Positions 17,445 to 29,378 of a stretch of 64,000 nucleotides of DNA are shown here, piece by piece. Under the pieces are notes generated by a model. That model was not told the origin of the DNA. It did not search any database and saw only the letters and a list, made by a program, of their open reading frames with translations. The number at the start of each line of letters is the position of its first letter. Position 1 is the first letter of the stretch. This DNA comes from Aliiroseovarius sp. S1123 (lineage in GTDB: Bacteria > Pseudomonadota > Alphaproteobacteria > Rhodobacterales > Rhodobacteraceae). Location: the NCBI RefSeq assembly GCF_023015885.1, contig NZ_JALKBE010000008.1, forward strand, positions 1-64,000, written 5' to 3'. The position numbers were made by a program, and so were the translations under genes.

Positions 17445-18179
17445 TTAGCCCTTCCAGCTGACCACCGCGTCCCCGGCCTGCATGTCGGGACCTGCGCGAT
17501 CAAAACGCAGATAGGCAATCGCCTGACCACTTGATTGGGTAAACAAAGTCCCCACAGGTTTTCCGTCTCGTGTGATGTCTGTGCCCACAGGGGCTTCCCC
17601 CTCGACGGATACCGTCGCCAGACCCTTTTTCAACTCGGTCTTGTGCTTCATCCGCGCTGTCACTTCCTGCCCGACATAGCAGCCCTTGCGGAAGTCTACG
17701 CCGTTCAGCCGTTCGAAACCCGCTTCCAGAAGATAGCTGTCGCCGGTCAGTTCCACTCCGCTTTCCGGGATGCAGTGCGCCACGCGAATGGCGTCCCAGT
17801 CGGCGCTCGTGTCACCGTTGCGCCCGTCATAGGCACGCCACCCCAGCGCCGCATGGCGGGGATCAGCGAAGGCGCCCTCGGGCGTTTCACCCAACCCACG
17901 GGCAGGCACGATATCGGTCGCCTCGATCGAGACATCCGCACGCAGCTTGTACATCGTCAGACGCTGCGCCAGCGAGCGTGCCAGATTCGTGGATACGTCG
18001 ATCAGAATGGCATCCTCGGCCGGGACCAGCAGGAAATCGGCCAGATACTTGCCCTGCGGCGTCAGAAGGGCCGCGTAGACCAACCCGTCCTTCAGCCCCT
18101 TCACGTCATTGGACACCAGCCCCTGCAAAAAGCTTTCGCGATCTGCGCCCGAGACCTTCAACACCGTGCGGTCTGTCAT
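17445..18179 (-). CDS. ygfZ: Folate-binding iron-sulfur assembly protein YgfZ/CAF17
   Basis: A protein of about 244 residues related to the glycine-cleavage T protein. It helps maintain [4Fe-4S] enzymes and binds tetrahydrofolate. The family signature KGCYVGQEVTARM is present at about residues 164-176. The ATG at 18179 has CAGGAGAG just upstream; an upstream in-frame ATG at 18200 would lie inside the preceding gene's tail. It follows the ABC transporter by about 24 bases and ends the three-gene minus-strand unit. Confidence 0.9.
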   Translation of the reverse strand: MTDRTVLKVSGADRESFLQGLVSNDVKGLKDGLVYAALLTPQGKYLADFLLVPAEDAILIDVSTNLARSLAQRLTMYKLRADVSIEATDIVPARGLGETPEGAFADPRHAALGWRAYDGRNGDTSADWDAIRVAHCIPESGVELTGDSYLLEAGFERLNGVDFRKGCYVGQEVTARMKHKTELKKGLATVSVEGEAPVGTDITRDGKPVGTLFTQSSGQAIAYLRFDRAGPDMQAGDAVVSWKG

Positions 18180-18203
18180 GTTGCTCTCCTGTGTGTCCAA
18201 GGG

Positions 18204-20093
18204 TCAGTCCTTGCGCTTGCGCCACAAGCTGCCCGACAGAATGCCGCGGAACGACCAGCGGGGCGGCTCCTTGGCTTCCTTCGGCAGATAGATCTTATCT
18301 TTGCGCGTGGTCGTAGTATCTTGCACGTCGCCGCCGCCATCCTGAAACTGCAGATTATACAGCTGAGCATACAGGCCCCCGCGCTCCAACAGTTGGTCAT
18401 GGGTGCCCTGATCGACCACACGGCCATGATCCATCACGACGATCTTGTCAGCATCTCGCACGGTGGACAGACGGTGGGCAATGACCAGTGTGGTGCGGCC
18501 CTTGGACAGGGTGTCCAAAGCCTCTTGCACCAGCTTTTCCGATTTCGTGTCCAGTGCCGAGGTCGCCTCGTCCAACAGCAGCACCGGGGCATCGCGCAAC
18601 ACGGCGCGTGCAATGGCAACCCGCTGGCGCTGCCCACCAGACAGGTTCGACCCGCGCGGGCCGGCGGGGCTGTCCAAGCCATGTTCCAGGCGTGGGATGA
18701 AATCCGAGACATGCGCCGTGTCCAGCGCGTGTTTCATCGCCGTCTCATCCACGCCTTCGCGCCCCATCAGAATGTTGTCGCGCAGGGTCTCGTCAAACAG
18801 AAGTGCCTCTTGGCTGACCACCGAGAATAGCCCGCGCAGCTGATCCAACGGCAGGGCAGTTACGTCGGTTTTCCCGATTTTGACCTTGCCGGACTTGGCG
18901 TCAGCAAGACGGGTCAGCAAGTTGAACACGGTGCTTTTCCCGGCCCCTGAGGCGCCCACAAGGGCGGTGGTCTTTCCGGCCTCGGCGGTGAAGCTGGTAC
19001 CGCGCAGGATCGGCGTGTCGCCATAGGCAAAATTCACATTGTCCAGCACGATATCCGCCTGTGCGGCTTTCGCAGGCAGGGCGGCTGGTTTGGTCGGGGA
19101 CAGGATCGACGGGCGCTGGGCGAACACGTCACGGATCCGCATCATGCTGGCAATCGCCGCCTGCCAGCCGCCGGACACTTTGCCCAGATTGCGCAGCGGA
19201 TCAAAGACCAGCGCCATCGCGGTGAAGAAGCTCATGAACTCGCCCACGGTCTTCACGCCCGCATTGATCTGCAGCCCTCCATAGACCAGTACGCCGAAAA
19301 ATCCGATTGCGGCGATGATGTCGATCAGCGCAACAATGGCCCCCTGATTGGCTTGGCTTTGCAGGTGGGTCTTCGCGAAGACGTCGATCTCGCGGTCGAC
19401 GCGGGACTGTTCGTGCTTCTCGGTCCCTGACAGTTTGATCGAGTTGATGCCATGGAAGATCTCGTCCAACCGGGTCGAAATCTGGGCCGCAGCCCCCCGG
19501 CTATCCGTCGTCGTCTTGCGCACGCGTTTTTGCAGGATGCCCATCGGATAGGTCAGGACAGGCGCCGCCGCCACGGCCACCACGACCCACAGCCAGTCAA
19601 TGGACATCGCCACGCCCAAAAGCGCCAGCAAGGACACCACGTCGCGGGCGACAGCGGCCAGAACGACCTCCCAAATCGTGGCGATCGCCTGCGCGTCGCC
19701 GCGTACGCGCTCCATCAACGTACCGGGCGAGTTGTCGCGGAAATAGTCGCTATCCAGTGTCAGCATATGTGCAATCATGTCAGATTGCAGTTTAGCGGCC
19801 ACACGTTGGCCCACATGGACCATCAGCACGCGGTGCCCGAAGGCGGCAAAGGCGCGTGTGACGAAGATGGCGGCCACGATCAAAGCGACCCCGATGATGG
19901 CCTGTGTCGACCCGGACGAAAACGCCACGTCGAACATCGGCTTGATCATGTAGCTTAGACCACCCAGCGCCAGCCCTTCGGTCAGCATCAACAGCATCGC
20001 CAGCGTCAAGGGCAGGCGATAGGCGCGCATATAGCCTTTCCACAGCCAGCGGATCATTTCTTTCTGGTCGGTGCGGGCAGTCTCAGAACTCAT
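18204..20093 (-). CDS. MsbA-like ABC transporter (fused membrane and ATPase domains)
   Basis: A 629-residue half-transporter. Six membrane helices lie in about residues 25-310. The ATPase domain has Walker A GASGAGKS (380-387), signature LSGGQRQ (484-490) and Walker B VLLLDE (504-509). It is most like the MsbA group that flips lipid A or other lipids, but the substrate is not proven. A charged tail of about 60 residues follows the ATPase. The start overlaps the stop of the upstream phosphatase gene in TAATG, so the two are translationally coupled. Confidence 0.88.
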   Translation of the reverse strand: MSSETARTDQKEMIRWLWKGYMRAYRLPLTLAMLLMLTEGLALGGLSYMIKPMFDVAFSSGSTQAIIGVALIVAAIFVTRAFAAFGHRVLMVHVGQRVAAKLQSDMIAHMLTLDSDYFRDNSPGTLMERVRGDAQAIATIWEVVLAAVARDVVSLLALLGVAMSIDWLWVVVAVAAAPVLTYPMGILQKRVRKTTTDSRGAAAQISTRLDEIFHGINSIKLSGTEKHEQSRVDREIDVFAKTHLQSQANQGAIVALIDIIAAIGFFGVLVYGGLQINAGVKTVGEFMSFFTAMALVFDPLRNLGKVSGGWQAAIASMMRIRDVFAQRPSILSPTKPAALPAKAAQADIVLDNVNFAYGDTPILRGTSFTAEAGKTTALVGASGAGKSTVFNLLTRLADAKSGKVKIGKTDVTALPLDQLRGLFSVVSQEALLFDETLRDNILMGREGVDETAMKHALDTAHVSDFIPRLEHGLDSPAGPRGSNLSGGQRQRVAIARAVLRDAPVLLLDEATSALDTKSEKLVQEALDTLSKGRTTLVIAHRLSTVRDADKIVVMDHGRVVDQGTHDQLLERGGLYAQLYNLQFQDGGGDVQDTTTTRKDKIYLPKEAKEPPRWSFRGILSGSLWRKRKD

Positions 20094-20776
20094 TACTTTT
20101 TCCGTTTCGCCTGAAAGGCTTGGGTCGTTGCCTCGGGGTCATAATGCTGTGTCAACCAATCGCGGACCGAGATCGGGTCGTCCTTGAAATGGTCGGCATA
20201 GGCGTTGATCATCGCAGTTAGAATACCCGCTTTCGACCAGCGTTGGTGGGCGTATTTCAAGGACAGTTGCGCGCGCGCTTCGTCAATCGTCGCGCCACAC
20301 TGGTCCAGCAGATAAAGCGCAGACGCGATGCCAGTGCGATCTGCGCCAGACTTACAATGGACCAGAAATGGCTTCTCGGCACGTTCCATGATGTCCAGCA
20401 GTTCCAGATAAACTTCGCGCTCTTTCGCGGCATATGCGGTCATCTGGTGGTTGATCAGCGTCATGCCATAGTCGCGACACGCTTCGACTTCGAACAGGTA
20501 GTGCGAAAATTGGCTCTCACCGCGCAGGTTGATCACCGTCTTGATTCCTGCAGCCTGAAGCGCTGGAAAATGCACCGGATCGGGCTGGTTCGACCGCCAT
20601 GCATCTGGCGACAGCTGATAGCGATTGGGCAGGATCCGGCGAATGAAGGAATGATCGATGATGTTGCTGCGCAGCCGTGCCGCACGCCGTGCTTCTGGGG
20701 TCGAGATATCCATCCCGAACCCGTTCTTCCACGCACGTTCGCGTTGTTTGATCTTGGCATACAAGCTCTTGAACAT
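20093..20776 (-). CDS. Tyrosine / dual-specificity phosphatase-like protein
   Basis: A protein of about 227 residues with the Cys-based phosphatase loop HCKSGADRTG (Cys-x5-Arg) in the second half and a general-acid region upstream. The N-terminus is rich in Lys and Arg (FKSLYAKIKQRERAWKNGFG). The ATG at 20776 was chosen by similarity of length; upstream sequence in frame looks non-coding and the ribosome binding site is weak. It heads the operon with the MsbA-like exporter and ygfZ. Phosphatases of this kind act on phosphotyrosine, phospholipid head groups or lipid A-type phosphates; its place beside a lipid exporter makes a lipid substrate worth considering. Confidence 0.8.
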   Translation of the reverse strand: MFKSLYAKIKQRERAWKNGFGMDISTPEARRAARLRSNIIDHSFIRRILPNRYQLSPDAWRSNQPDPVHFPALQAAGIKTVINLRGESQFSHYLFEVEACRDYGMTLINHQMTAYAAKEREVYLELLDIMERAEKPFLVHCKSGADRTGIASALYLLDQCGATIDEARAQLSLKYAHQRWSKAGILTAMINAYADHFKDDPISVRDWLTQHYDPEATTQAFQAKRKK

Positions 20777-20932
20777 GCGGTCTCGATCCAAATTCAAATT
20801 TCCGCCCAAAGGGGTACTTACCGGATGTAGCTTGTCCACGCGCCACAAACAAGCAGGCGACCCTGACAACGACGTTGACGCAATCAGGGTCGCGCATTAC
20901 CGCTTAAGGCCGGAGAAGTTAAAGAGCAGCCC

Positions 20933-22132
20933 ATGTCCCTATCCTACGGTCGTTCCCATCTGGCCATTCCCGGTCCTTCCGTCATGCCTGATCGCGTGTT
21001 GCAAGCGATGCATCGCGCCGCGCCCAACATCTATGCGGGCGAGGTTGTGGATATGATGCCCGACTTGATTGACGGGCTGAAATCGGTCGCACGCACGCAA
21101 CACCATGCGGTGATCTATATCGCCAATGGTCATGGCGCATGGGAAGCTGCGCTGTCCAATACGCTGGCCCCCGGAGACAAGGTGCTGTCGCTCTGCACGG
21201 GGCGGTTTGGGCATGGGTGGCACGAAATGGCTTCGGGGCTGGGCATTGAGCCAGTCATCGCAGAGTTCGGCCTGAAGGCCCCTGTCGATCCAACACGTGT
21301 CGAAGAGCTTCTGCGCGCGGATGCTGCGCATAAGTTGAAGGCGGTTCTTCTGACCCATGTGGACACCTCGACCTCGATCCGGAACGATGTGGCGGCGGTA
21401 CGCGCGGCGATGGACGCTTCCGGGCACCCGGCGCTGTTGATGGTCGATTGCATTGCGTCCATGGGCTGCGATCGTTTTGAAATGGACGATTGGGGCGTGG
21501 ATGTCGCCGTCGCGGCGTCGCAGAAGGGGCTGATGGTGCCGCCGGGAATGGGCTTTGTCTTCTTCAATGACAAAGCCGCTGCCGTCCGCGCCGTCCATCC
21601 GCGCGTGTCGCGCTATTGGGATTGGGAGCCGCGCGCCAACCCGGACCTTTTCTATCAGTATTTCGGCGGTACCGCTCCGACTCATCACCTTTATGGCCTG
21701 CGCGAATCGTTGGCGATGATTGCCGAGGAAGGCGGAATGGATGCCGTCTGGGCGCGTCACGCGCATCTGGCCCGCGCGATCTGGGCCGCGTTTGATGCGT
21801 GGGGCTCGGATGGTCCGCTTCAGATGAATGTGACCAATCCTGCGCATCGTTCGAATGCCGTGACCTCGCTCCATATCGGCGCACCGCATGGCACTGCGCT
21901 GCGCGACTGGACCGAGCAGAACATGGGCGTCACCCTTGGCATCGGCCTTGGCATGTCGACGCCCGAGGACCAGAAAGGCGACGGGTTTTTCCGTCTGGGC
22001 CATATGGGCCATGTGAACGCGCCGATGGTGATGGGCGCGCTATCCGCAATTCAGTCGGGCTTGACCGCGCTGGGCATCCCGCATGGCGCGGGCGCGTTGC
22101 CCGCCGCTGCACAGGTGATGTCCGAGGTTTAG
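20933..22132 (+). CDS. Class V aminotransferase (serine/alanine-glyoxylate type)
   Basis: A 399-residue PLP enzyme of the alanine-glyoxylate / serine-glyoxylate aminotransferase family. The PLP lysine is Lys198 in AASQKGLMVPPG, and GNGHGAW-like residues (ANGHGAWEAAL, 64-74) hold the phosphate. This family moves the amino group of serine or alanine to glyoxylate, and in C1- or C2-using alphaproteobacteria feeds the serine and glyoxylate pools. The gene is the only plus-strand one between two minus-strand groups, and its last bases overlap the stop of the convergent aminotransferase by four bases. Confidence 0.85.
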   Translation: MSLSYGRSHLAIPGPSVMPDRVLQAMHRAAPNIYAGEVVDMMPDLIDGLKSVARTQHHAVIYIANGHGAWEAALSNTLAPGDKVLSLCTGRFGHGWHEMASGLGIEPVIAEFGLKAPVDPTRVEELLRADAAHKLKAVLLTHVDTSTSIRNDVAAVRAAMDASGHPALLMVDCIASMGCDRFEMDDWGVDVAVAASQKGLMVPPGMGFVFFNDKAAAVRAVHPRVSRYWDWEPRANPDLFYQYFGGTAPTHHLYGLRESLAMIAEEGGMDAVWARHAHLARAIWAAFDAWGSDGPLQMNVTNPAHRSNAVTSLHIGAPHGTALRDWTEQNMGVTLGIGLGMSTPEDQKGDGFFRLGHMGHVNAPMVMGALSAIQSGLTALGIPHGAGALPAAAQVMSEV

Positions 22133-23241
22133 GCGCGGGCGGCGGCCAGTGCTTTGGGCAGGGCCGCTGCGAAGACATCCAGTTCGTTCGGCTGCCCAGC
22201 TGAAATGCGGATGCACCGGTTTTGCGGGGCCGCAAAGGGCATGCGCACGAACACATCCTGCGCAATCAATTGATCCAATACGGCCTTGGCGAACTCGGCG
22301 TCCCGCCCGCAATCCACCGCCACGAAATTGGTGGCCGAGGGCAGGGTGGTCAGGCCGTTATCCCGCGCGATCTGGTCGATCCGGGCGCGCGCCTGCGCCA
22401 CATTCGCGACCACCTGCGCCAAATACTCTTGGTCGTTCAAAGCGGCCAACGCCCCCGCCTGGCTGATCCGGCACATGCCGAAATGGTTGCGGATTTTATT
22501 GAAGGCGGTGATCAGCTCGGCCTGCCCAACGGCATAGCCCACCCGTGCGCCTGCCATCCCGTATGCCTTCGAGAACGTGCGCATACGGATTACGCGTGGG
22601 TCATTCGTGTTCAGAGCGGGCGCACTGCCTTCCGGGGCAAATTCGATATAGGCTTCGTCCAGCACCAACAGGCAGCCATCGGGTACCGCGTCGATCATGC
22701 TCTGGATGGTCTCGGCATCATGCCATGTGCCCATCGGGTTGTCCGGGTTCGCGATGTACACAAGCTTGGCCCCGACCTCGGCCGCTTTGGCGATCAGTGC
22801 CTCGGGATCCTCGTGGTCGTCTTTGTAGGGCACTGTCTCCAACACGCCGCCAAAGCCGGCCACGTGATAGTTGAAGGTCGGATACGCGCCCTGCGAGGTT
22901 ACGACTTTGTCGCCCGGCCCAATGATCAGCCGCACCAGATAGCCAAGGATTCCGTCGATCCCTTCGCCAAACAGAATATTCTCGGGCGCGATGCCGTGGT
23001 GATCCGCCAACGCGTGGCGCAGATCGAAGTTTTCGGGGTCGCCATACATCCAGACATCCCCTGCGGCCTCGGCCATCGCGGTGATTGCGCTGGGCGACGG
23101 CCCAAAGGTGTTCTCGTTCGCGCCCAATCGCGCCGCAAAATCACGCCCACGGGCGCGTTCCTGTGTCTCTGGGCCAACGAAGGGCACGGTTGCAGGAAGG
23201 CTGTCGGCAAGCGGGGTCAGGCGGGCATGGGTCTTGGTCAT
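22129..23241 (-). CDS. Histidinol-phosphate aminotransferase-like PLP enzyme
   Basis: A class I/II aminotransferase of about 370 residues. The PLP lysine is Lys225 in TFSKAYGMAGARVGYA, with NPDNPMGT for cofactor binding and DEAYIEF before it, all as in HisC. Many genomes of this group carry extra HisC-like genes, and no other histidine gene is present here, so use of histidinol phosphate is not assured; other aromatic or imidazole-type amino donors are possible. The ATG at 23241 is preferred over one 18 codons upstream. It converges with, and slightly overlaps, the class V aminotransferase. Confidence 0.82.
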   Translation of the reverse strand: MTKTHARLTPLADSLPATVPFVGPETQERARGRDFAARLGANENTFGPSPSAITAMAEAAGDVWMYGDPENFDLRHALADHHGIAPENILFGEGIDGILGYLVRLIIGPGDKVVTSQGAYPTFNYHVAGFGGVLETVPYKDDHEDPEALIAKAAEVGAKLVYIANPDNPMGTWHDAETIQSMIDAVPDGCLLVLDEAYIEFAPEGSAPALNTNDPRVIRMRTFSKAYGMAGARVGYAVGQAELITAFNKIRNHFGMCRISQAGALAALNDQEYLAQVVANVAQARARIDQIARDNGLTTLPSATNFVAVDCGRDAEFAKAVLDQLIAQDVFVRMPFAAPQNRCIRISAGQPNELDVFAAALPKALAAARA

Positions 23242-23292
23242 GCCTTTGTTAGAGCAGGGCGCACGCAGGCGGGCAAGGTTGAAATGACGCAC

Positions 23293-23321
23293 CAAAAGAA
23301 AAGGCCGGGTCGCCCCGGCCT
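23293..23321 (-). terminator. Rho-independent terminator after valS
   Basis: On the minus strand AGGCCGGG-GCGA-CCCGGCCT forms a perfect eight-pair stem with a GNRA loop and is followed by TTTCTTTT. It begins a few bases after the valS stop codon. Confidence 0.88.
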
Positions 23322-23326
23322 GTCCT

Positions 23327-26300
23327 TTAGATTTCTTTCAAACGGGCGAGGGCGCCGTTCAGCGTCGCCTCTTCCTCTTCGCGGGCAGCAAGGTTTGCCT
23401 GCGTTTCGGCCAAAACCTCGGGTGGGGCGTTTTCCGCGAATTTCGGGTTCTTCAGACGCCCGCGCAACCCGCCCAGCTCCTTGGCCAGCTTGCCCAGCGT
23501 CTTTTCAAGCCGCGCAATTTCCTCGTCCACGTCGATGATCTCGGCCAAGGGCAGAGCAAAGATGCCACCAGCGACCGCAACGGTGATGCAGCCCTTGGGC
23601 AGCTCGGCCATTTCCGTGATCGAGTCGACACGCGCCATGCGCATCACCAGCGCTTGGTTGTTCTCCAGCGCGGTGCGGCCAGCGGTGTCCAGTTCCTGCT
23701 GGATCACCGGGATTTTCAGACCTGCAGGGACGTGCATCTGCGAGCGCGCCGAGCGGATGTTTTCGATCAGCGAAATCACCCAGTTCATCTCGCGCGCGGC
23801 GTCTTCGTCCAGCAGTTCATCGCCATATTCCGGCCAATCGGCGTGGATCAGCATCTTCGGACGCTCGGCGATCTGGCCCCACAGCTCTTCTGTCACGAAG
23901 GGCATGATCGGGTGCAGCATGATCAGACACTGGTCGATAACCCAAGCCATGGTCGCACGGGTTTCGGCCACCACGGCCGCGTCATCCGAGTTCAGAAGCG
24001 GCTTCGAGAATTCGACATACCAGTCGCAAACCTTGCCCCAGACATAGGCGTAAAGCCCATGCGCCGCGTCGTTGAAACGGTATGCGGTCAGCGCGGCGTC
24101 CACATCTTCGCGGATCTTCGCGGTTTCCGAGATGATCCAGCGGTTCACGGTCTGCGTTGGGCTTGTTGGGTCGAAATCCGCGACCGGTTTACAGTCGTTC
24201 ATTTCCGCAAATCTTGCAGCATTCCAAAGTTTGGTGCCGAAATTCCGGTATCCCGCCACGCGATCCTTGGACATTTTCAACACGCCCCCGATCGAGGCCA
24301 TGGCGGTGTTGGTAAACCGCAACGCATCCGCGCCGTATTCGTCAATGATCTCGAGCGGGTCGATCACATTGCCCGTGGTCTTGGACATTTTCTTGCCCTT
24401 CTCGTCACGGACAAGACCGTGCAGATAGACCGTGTGGAACGGGTTTTTATGGCAAACGGCCTGAGACATCATCATCATGCGCGCAACCCAGAAGAACAGG
24501 ATGTCCTGACCGGTGATCAGCACGTCACCCGGGAAGAAGCGGTTAAGCTCGTCCGTGTCCTGAGGCCAGCCCAGCGTGCCGAAGGGCCAGAGACCGGACG
24601 AGAACCACGTGTCGAGAACGTCAGGGTCGCGCCAGACAGGGTAAACCAGCTTGGTCGGATCCTGCGAGGTCTCATAGGTTGCAAGGGTTTCGGCCAACAT
24701 GTGCATCGCTTCGGCGCGGGTGGCCACTTCGACCACACGGGCGTGGTTGAGCGGCGCAGGCAGCGTGACCAGAACCTCACCAAACTTAGGCGCAACCGCG
24801 TCGAAGTCATGGGCGCAGTGGCTGTGCTCGTGACCCGGCAGCAGGTCTTGGTCCAGAAGCAGGCGGCCCATTTCGACCAGATCCAGCTCGCCGTCGTTCT
24901 CGTCGTCCTTGAAGCCTTTGCCAGACAGATCAAGGCCGTACCACACCGGCACTTGGTGTCCCCACCACAGCTGGCGCGAGATACACCACGGCTCGATGTT
25001 TTCCAGCCAGTGATAGAAGGTCTTCTCGCCGCTTTCCGGCATGATCTTCACGTCGCCATTGCGCACAGCGTCCAGCGCGGGGCCGGCGATCTTCTCGGCA
25101 TCTACGAACCACTGGTCGGTCAGCATAGGCTCGATCACAACGCCCGAGCGGTCGCCGAAGGGCTGCATGATCGGTTTGTTTTCGACGTAAGGCACGGTGC
25201 CGGTGACGTCCTCGCCGTCGACGTCGACGGTTTTGGTGATCATCACGGCCAGACCCTCGGCAGTGATCTGATCGACCACCAGCTTACGGGCCTCGAAACG
25301 ATCCAGCCCGCGGAACTCATCCGGGACAAGGTTCATCGCGGCGATCTTCGCCTCGTCAAAGCCTTCTTCGCCGTTGGCGATGCGCTGGGCGGTCGCGGCT
25401 TCGTCTGCGTAGGGCAGGCCATCGGCCCGCATCGCACCGCGGGTGTCCATCAGCGAATACATCGGGATGCCGCCGCGCTTGGCGACCTGATAGTCGTTGA
25501 AGTCATGCGCGCCGGTGATCTTCACGGCCCCGGAACCGAAGTTCATATCCGGGTATTCGTCGGTGATGATCGGGATCAGGCGGCGATGCTCTTTCGGACC
25601 CACGGGGATTTCGCAAAGCTTGCCGACGATGGGAGCATAGCGTTCGTCATCGGGGTGCACAGCAACGGCGCCGTCGCCCAGCATGGTTTCAGGGCGGGTC
25701 GTCGCGATCGAGATGTAATCACGCTCTTCTTCCAGTGTGACATTCCCGTCCTCGTCTTTCTCGACATAGGTATAGGTCGCGCCACCGGCCAGCGGGTATT
25801 TGAAGTGCCACATGTGGCCGGGGGTCTCGATGTTCTCGACCTCGAGATCCGAAATCGCGGTTTCGAAATGCGGGTCCCAGTTGACCAGACGCTTGCCGCG
25901 ATAGATCAGGCCCTTGTCGTACATATCCACGAAGACCTTCAGAACGGCATCGTGGAAATCGGCCGAGTTCTCGTGCCCCGTACGCGGATCGCCCGGAGCA
26001 CCTGCCATGGTGAAGGCGTTGCGCGACCAGTCGCAGGTCGAGCCAAGGCGCTTCAGCTGTTCGATGATGGTCGAGCCGTATTCGCCCTTCCATTCCCAGA
26101 CCTTGTCCAGAAAGGCTTCGCGGCCCAGTTCACGGCGACCGGGCTGCTGCGTTTCGGCCAGCATCTTTTCGACCTGAAGCTGGGTCGCGATGCCTGCGTG
26201 GTCCTGACCAGGCTGCCACAGCGTGTCGAACCCGCGCATACGGTGCCAACGGATCAGGATGTCCTGCAGCGTGTTGTTGAACGCGTGGCCAAGGTGCAGC

Positions 26301-26452
26301 GCGCCCGTCACGTTGGGGGGCGGGATCATGATGGTGAAGCTGTCAGCACCGGGTTTGGCGTTCGCGCCCGCCTTGAAGGCGCCGGCCTCTTCCCAGGTCT
26401 TATAGATGCGTGCCTCGGCGGATGCTGCGTCGAAGGTCTTGTCCATGGCCAT
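23327..26452 (-). CDS. valS: Valyl-tRNA synthetase
   Basis: A class I aminoacyl-tRNA synthetase of about 1041 residues that charges tRNA-Val. The HIGH motif is HLGH (53-56) after PPPNVTGAL, and the KMSKS motif is KMSKT near residue 687. An editing domain lies between them and the C-terminal tail has the coiled coil typical of ValS ([19 protein letters not shown]). I chose the ATG at 26452, giving the common MAMDKTFDA start; the ATG two codons further in is equally possible, and no strong ribosome binding site decides. Confidence 0.96.
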   Translation of the reverse strand: MAMDKTFDAASAEARIYKTWEEAGAFKAGANAKPGADSFTIMIPPPNVTGALHLGHAFNNTLQDILIRWHRMRGFDTLWQPGQDHAGIATQLQVEKMLAETQQPGRRELGREAFLDKVWEWKGEYGSTIIEQLKRLGSTCDWSRNAFTMAGAPGDPRTGHENSADFHDAVLKVFVDMYDKGLIYRGKRLVNWDPHFETAISDLEVENIETPGHMWHFKYPLAGGATYTYVEKDEDGNVTLEEERDYISIATTRPETMLGDGAVAVHPDDERYAPIVGKLCEIPVGPKEHRRLIPIITDEYPDMNFGSGAVKITGAHDFNDYQVAKRGGIPMYSLMDTRGAMRADGLPYADEAATAQRIANGEEGFDEAKIAAMNLVPDEFRGLDRFEARKLVVDQITAEGLAVMITKTVDVDGEDVTGTVPYVENKPIMQPFGDRSGVVIEPMLTDQWFVDAEKIAGPALDAVRNGDVKIMPESGEKTFYHWLENIEPWCISRQLWWGHQVPVWYGLDLSGKGFKDDENDGELDLVEMGRLLLDQDLLPGHEHSHCAHDFDAVAPKFGEVLVTLPAPLNHARVVEVATRAEAMHMLAETLATYETSQDPTKLVYPVWRDPDVLDTWFSSGLWPFGTLGWPQDTDELNRFFPGDVLITGQDILFFWVARMMMMSQAVCHKNPFHTVYLHGLVRDEKGKKMSKTTGNVIDPLEIIDEYGADALRFTNTAMASIGGVLKMSKDRVAGYRNFGTKLWNAARFAEMNDCKPVADFDPTSPTQTVNRWIISETAKIREDVDAALTAYRFNDAAHGLYAYVWGKVCDWYVEFSKPLLNSDDAAVVAETRATMAWVIDQCLIMLHPIMPFVTEELWGQIAERPKMLIHADWPEYGDELLDEDAAREMNWVISLIENIRSARSQMHVPAGLKIPVIQQELDTAGRTALENNQALVMRMARVDSITEMAELPKGCITVAVAGGIFALPLAEIIDVDEEIARLEKTLGKLAKELGGLRGRLKNPKFAENAPPEVLAETQANLAAREEEEATLNGALARLKEI

Positions 26453-26719
26453 GGTGGTCGTCCCAAATCTCATAAATCAAAGACCGTTTACCCAAGTGGG
26501 CGGCAAAGGGAAACCCCGCCTGCACCGGTAGACGAGGGGAGTGGCGAAAATGATCGGACAGGTGGCGAAATCGGAGCCGATCCAAAAAATGGTTAACTTT
26601 GGCAACGGTTGGAAAGGGTTTTGACAAAATGATGCCATATTCAACCCGTAGCAGTTCGGGCCACGCGACGGATCAATCTATGCTGTCTGACGGAAACCCG
26701 GATCAACAGGCGAATACAA

Positions 26720-27058
26720 ATGAAAAAAGCACTCCTTCTTTTGGCTTTCACCCCCACCATGGCTTTGGCACAGGAACGGACGTTCAACTGCGAAGTTCCG
26801 AACGGAAATCTGCCCGAGATGGCGGTGACCTTGGTGTCTATTGATAATGGTCACGATGGCTATCTGATGATGGGTGGCGAAAAGAAGACCGCCAGCGTGT
26901 ATCCCGGTCTGGACTCGGTGACCTACCTGATGTTCAGCGACGACTACAGCTATACGCTGCACTACAATTTGAACCTGAAAGACGGGCATTATGACTTCTC
27001 GGCGTCGGGCGCCAAGTCGGGCTGGGGGCGCGGGACCTGCACGGAAGTCACCGGCTAA
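26720..27058 (+). CDS. Small exported protein of unknown function
   Basis: A 112-residue protein with a clear Sec signal peptide, KKALLLLAFTPTMALAQ, probably cleaved after ALA. The mature part has two cysteines (NCEVPNG near the N-terminus and GTCTEV near the C-terminus) that could form a disulfide. The rest alternates short polar strands suggesting a small beta fold. I do not recognise the family. It is transcribed alone and ends at a good terminator. The gap of about 250 bases upstream, from valS, has a TTGACA at 26621-26626 but no matching -10 box that I could find. Confidence 0.75.
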   Translation: MKKALLLLAFTPTMALAQERTFNCEVPNGNLPEMAVTLVSIDNGHDGYLMMGGEKKTASVYPGLDSVTYLMFSDDYSYTLHYNLNLKDGHYDFSASGAKSGWGRGTCTEVTG

Positions 27059-27076
27059 CCCATTATTAGAATTGAC

Positions 27077-27110
27077 AAACGCCCGGGCAAGTCCTGGGCG
27101 TTTTGCTTTT
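27077..27110 (+). terminator. Rho-independent terminator after the small exported protein gene
   Basis: AAACGCCC (27077-27084) pairs with GGGCGTTT (27096-27103), followed by a run ending TTTTGCTTTT. It lies 18 bases after the stop codon. Confidence 0.85.
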
Positions 27111-27134
27111 GATGCGCGTCACCTGTGCCTGTGT

Positions 27135-28802
<1,668 letters not shown>

Positions 28803-28823
28803 TTAAGCTATATCGCGACAATC

Positions 28824-29255
28824 TTAGCCCAGCCGGTCGATCCGCGTCGAGAGGTGGATCAAGCTTTCTGAACCTTTCACCCCGTCGATCTCGCCGATGG
28901 CGTCCAGCACCTCGTCCAGCAACGCTGTCGACGGCGCGGCCAGTTGCAACACCATATCCCAGCGCCCCGAGGCCGTGTGGGCGGCTTCGACCTGCGTCAG
29001 GGTTTTCAGGCGTGCCAGAACTGCCGGGGTCGAACGTGGTTCGATGGAAATCAGCACGGTCGCGCGGATACGGTCCCCGCGTGCCGCATCCCCCAGTCGA
29101 AGCGCGTAGCCCGCGATAATGCCTTTCTCTTCAAGGCGTTCGATCCGCGCTTGCACGGTCGAGCGTGCAAGCCCCAACCGTCGTGCCAAGGTTGCCACCG
29201 GCAGTCGTGCGTTGCCCTCAAGTTGGGCCAGAAGCTCGCGATCAGTATCGTCCAT
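28824..29255 (-). CDS. Lrp/AsnC-family transcriptional regulator
   Basis: A 143-residue regulator with an N-terminal winged helix (about 8-50; PVATLARRLGLARSTVQARI) and a C-terminal RAM domain that binds amino acids and makes octamers. It is divergent from the ornithine-decarboxylase-like gene with about 120 bases between, which makes that gene a likely target and ornithine, lysine or arginine a likely effector. That link is inferred from position only. pgm follows on the same strand after about 40 bases. Confidence 0.9.
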   Translation of the reverse strand: MDDTDRELLAQLEGNARLPVATLARRLGLARSTVQARIERLEEKGIIAGYALRLGDAARGDRIRATVLISIEPRSTPAVLARLKTLTQVEAAHTASGRWDMVLQLAAPSTALLDEVLDAIGEIDGVKGSESLIHLSTRIDRLG

Positions 29256-29378
29256 TTGTCAGGTCTTCCATTCAATCTGACGACATTTAACCGGCATTTT
29301 GCCCGGAGTGCCACTGGAAATCGACGGCGCGGATTGAGATTCTATGGTTAGCGTCAACAGGATCCCGGAAATACGACC

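Noticed and set aside
23654-26596. 980-codon open frame on the plus strand opposite valS
   Set aside because: Long antisense frames are common opposite GC-rich genes. It lies against valS, which has HIGH and KMSKS motifs. The frame is His-, Arg- and Val-rich with no domain pattern.
26621-26649. TTGACA upstream of the small exported protein as a full promoter
   Set aside because: The -35 match is exact, but no -10 box lies 16-18 bases downstream.
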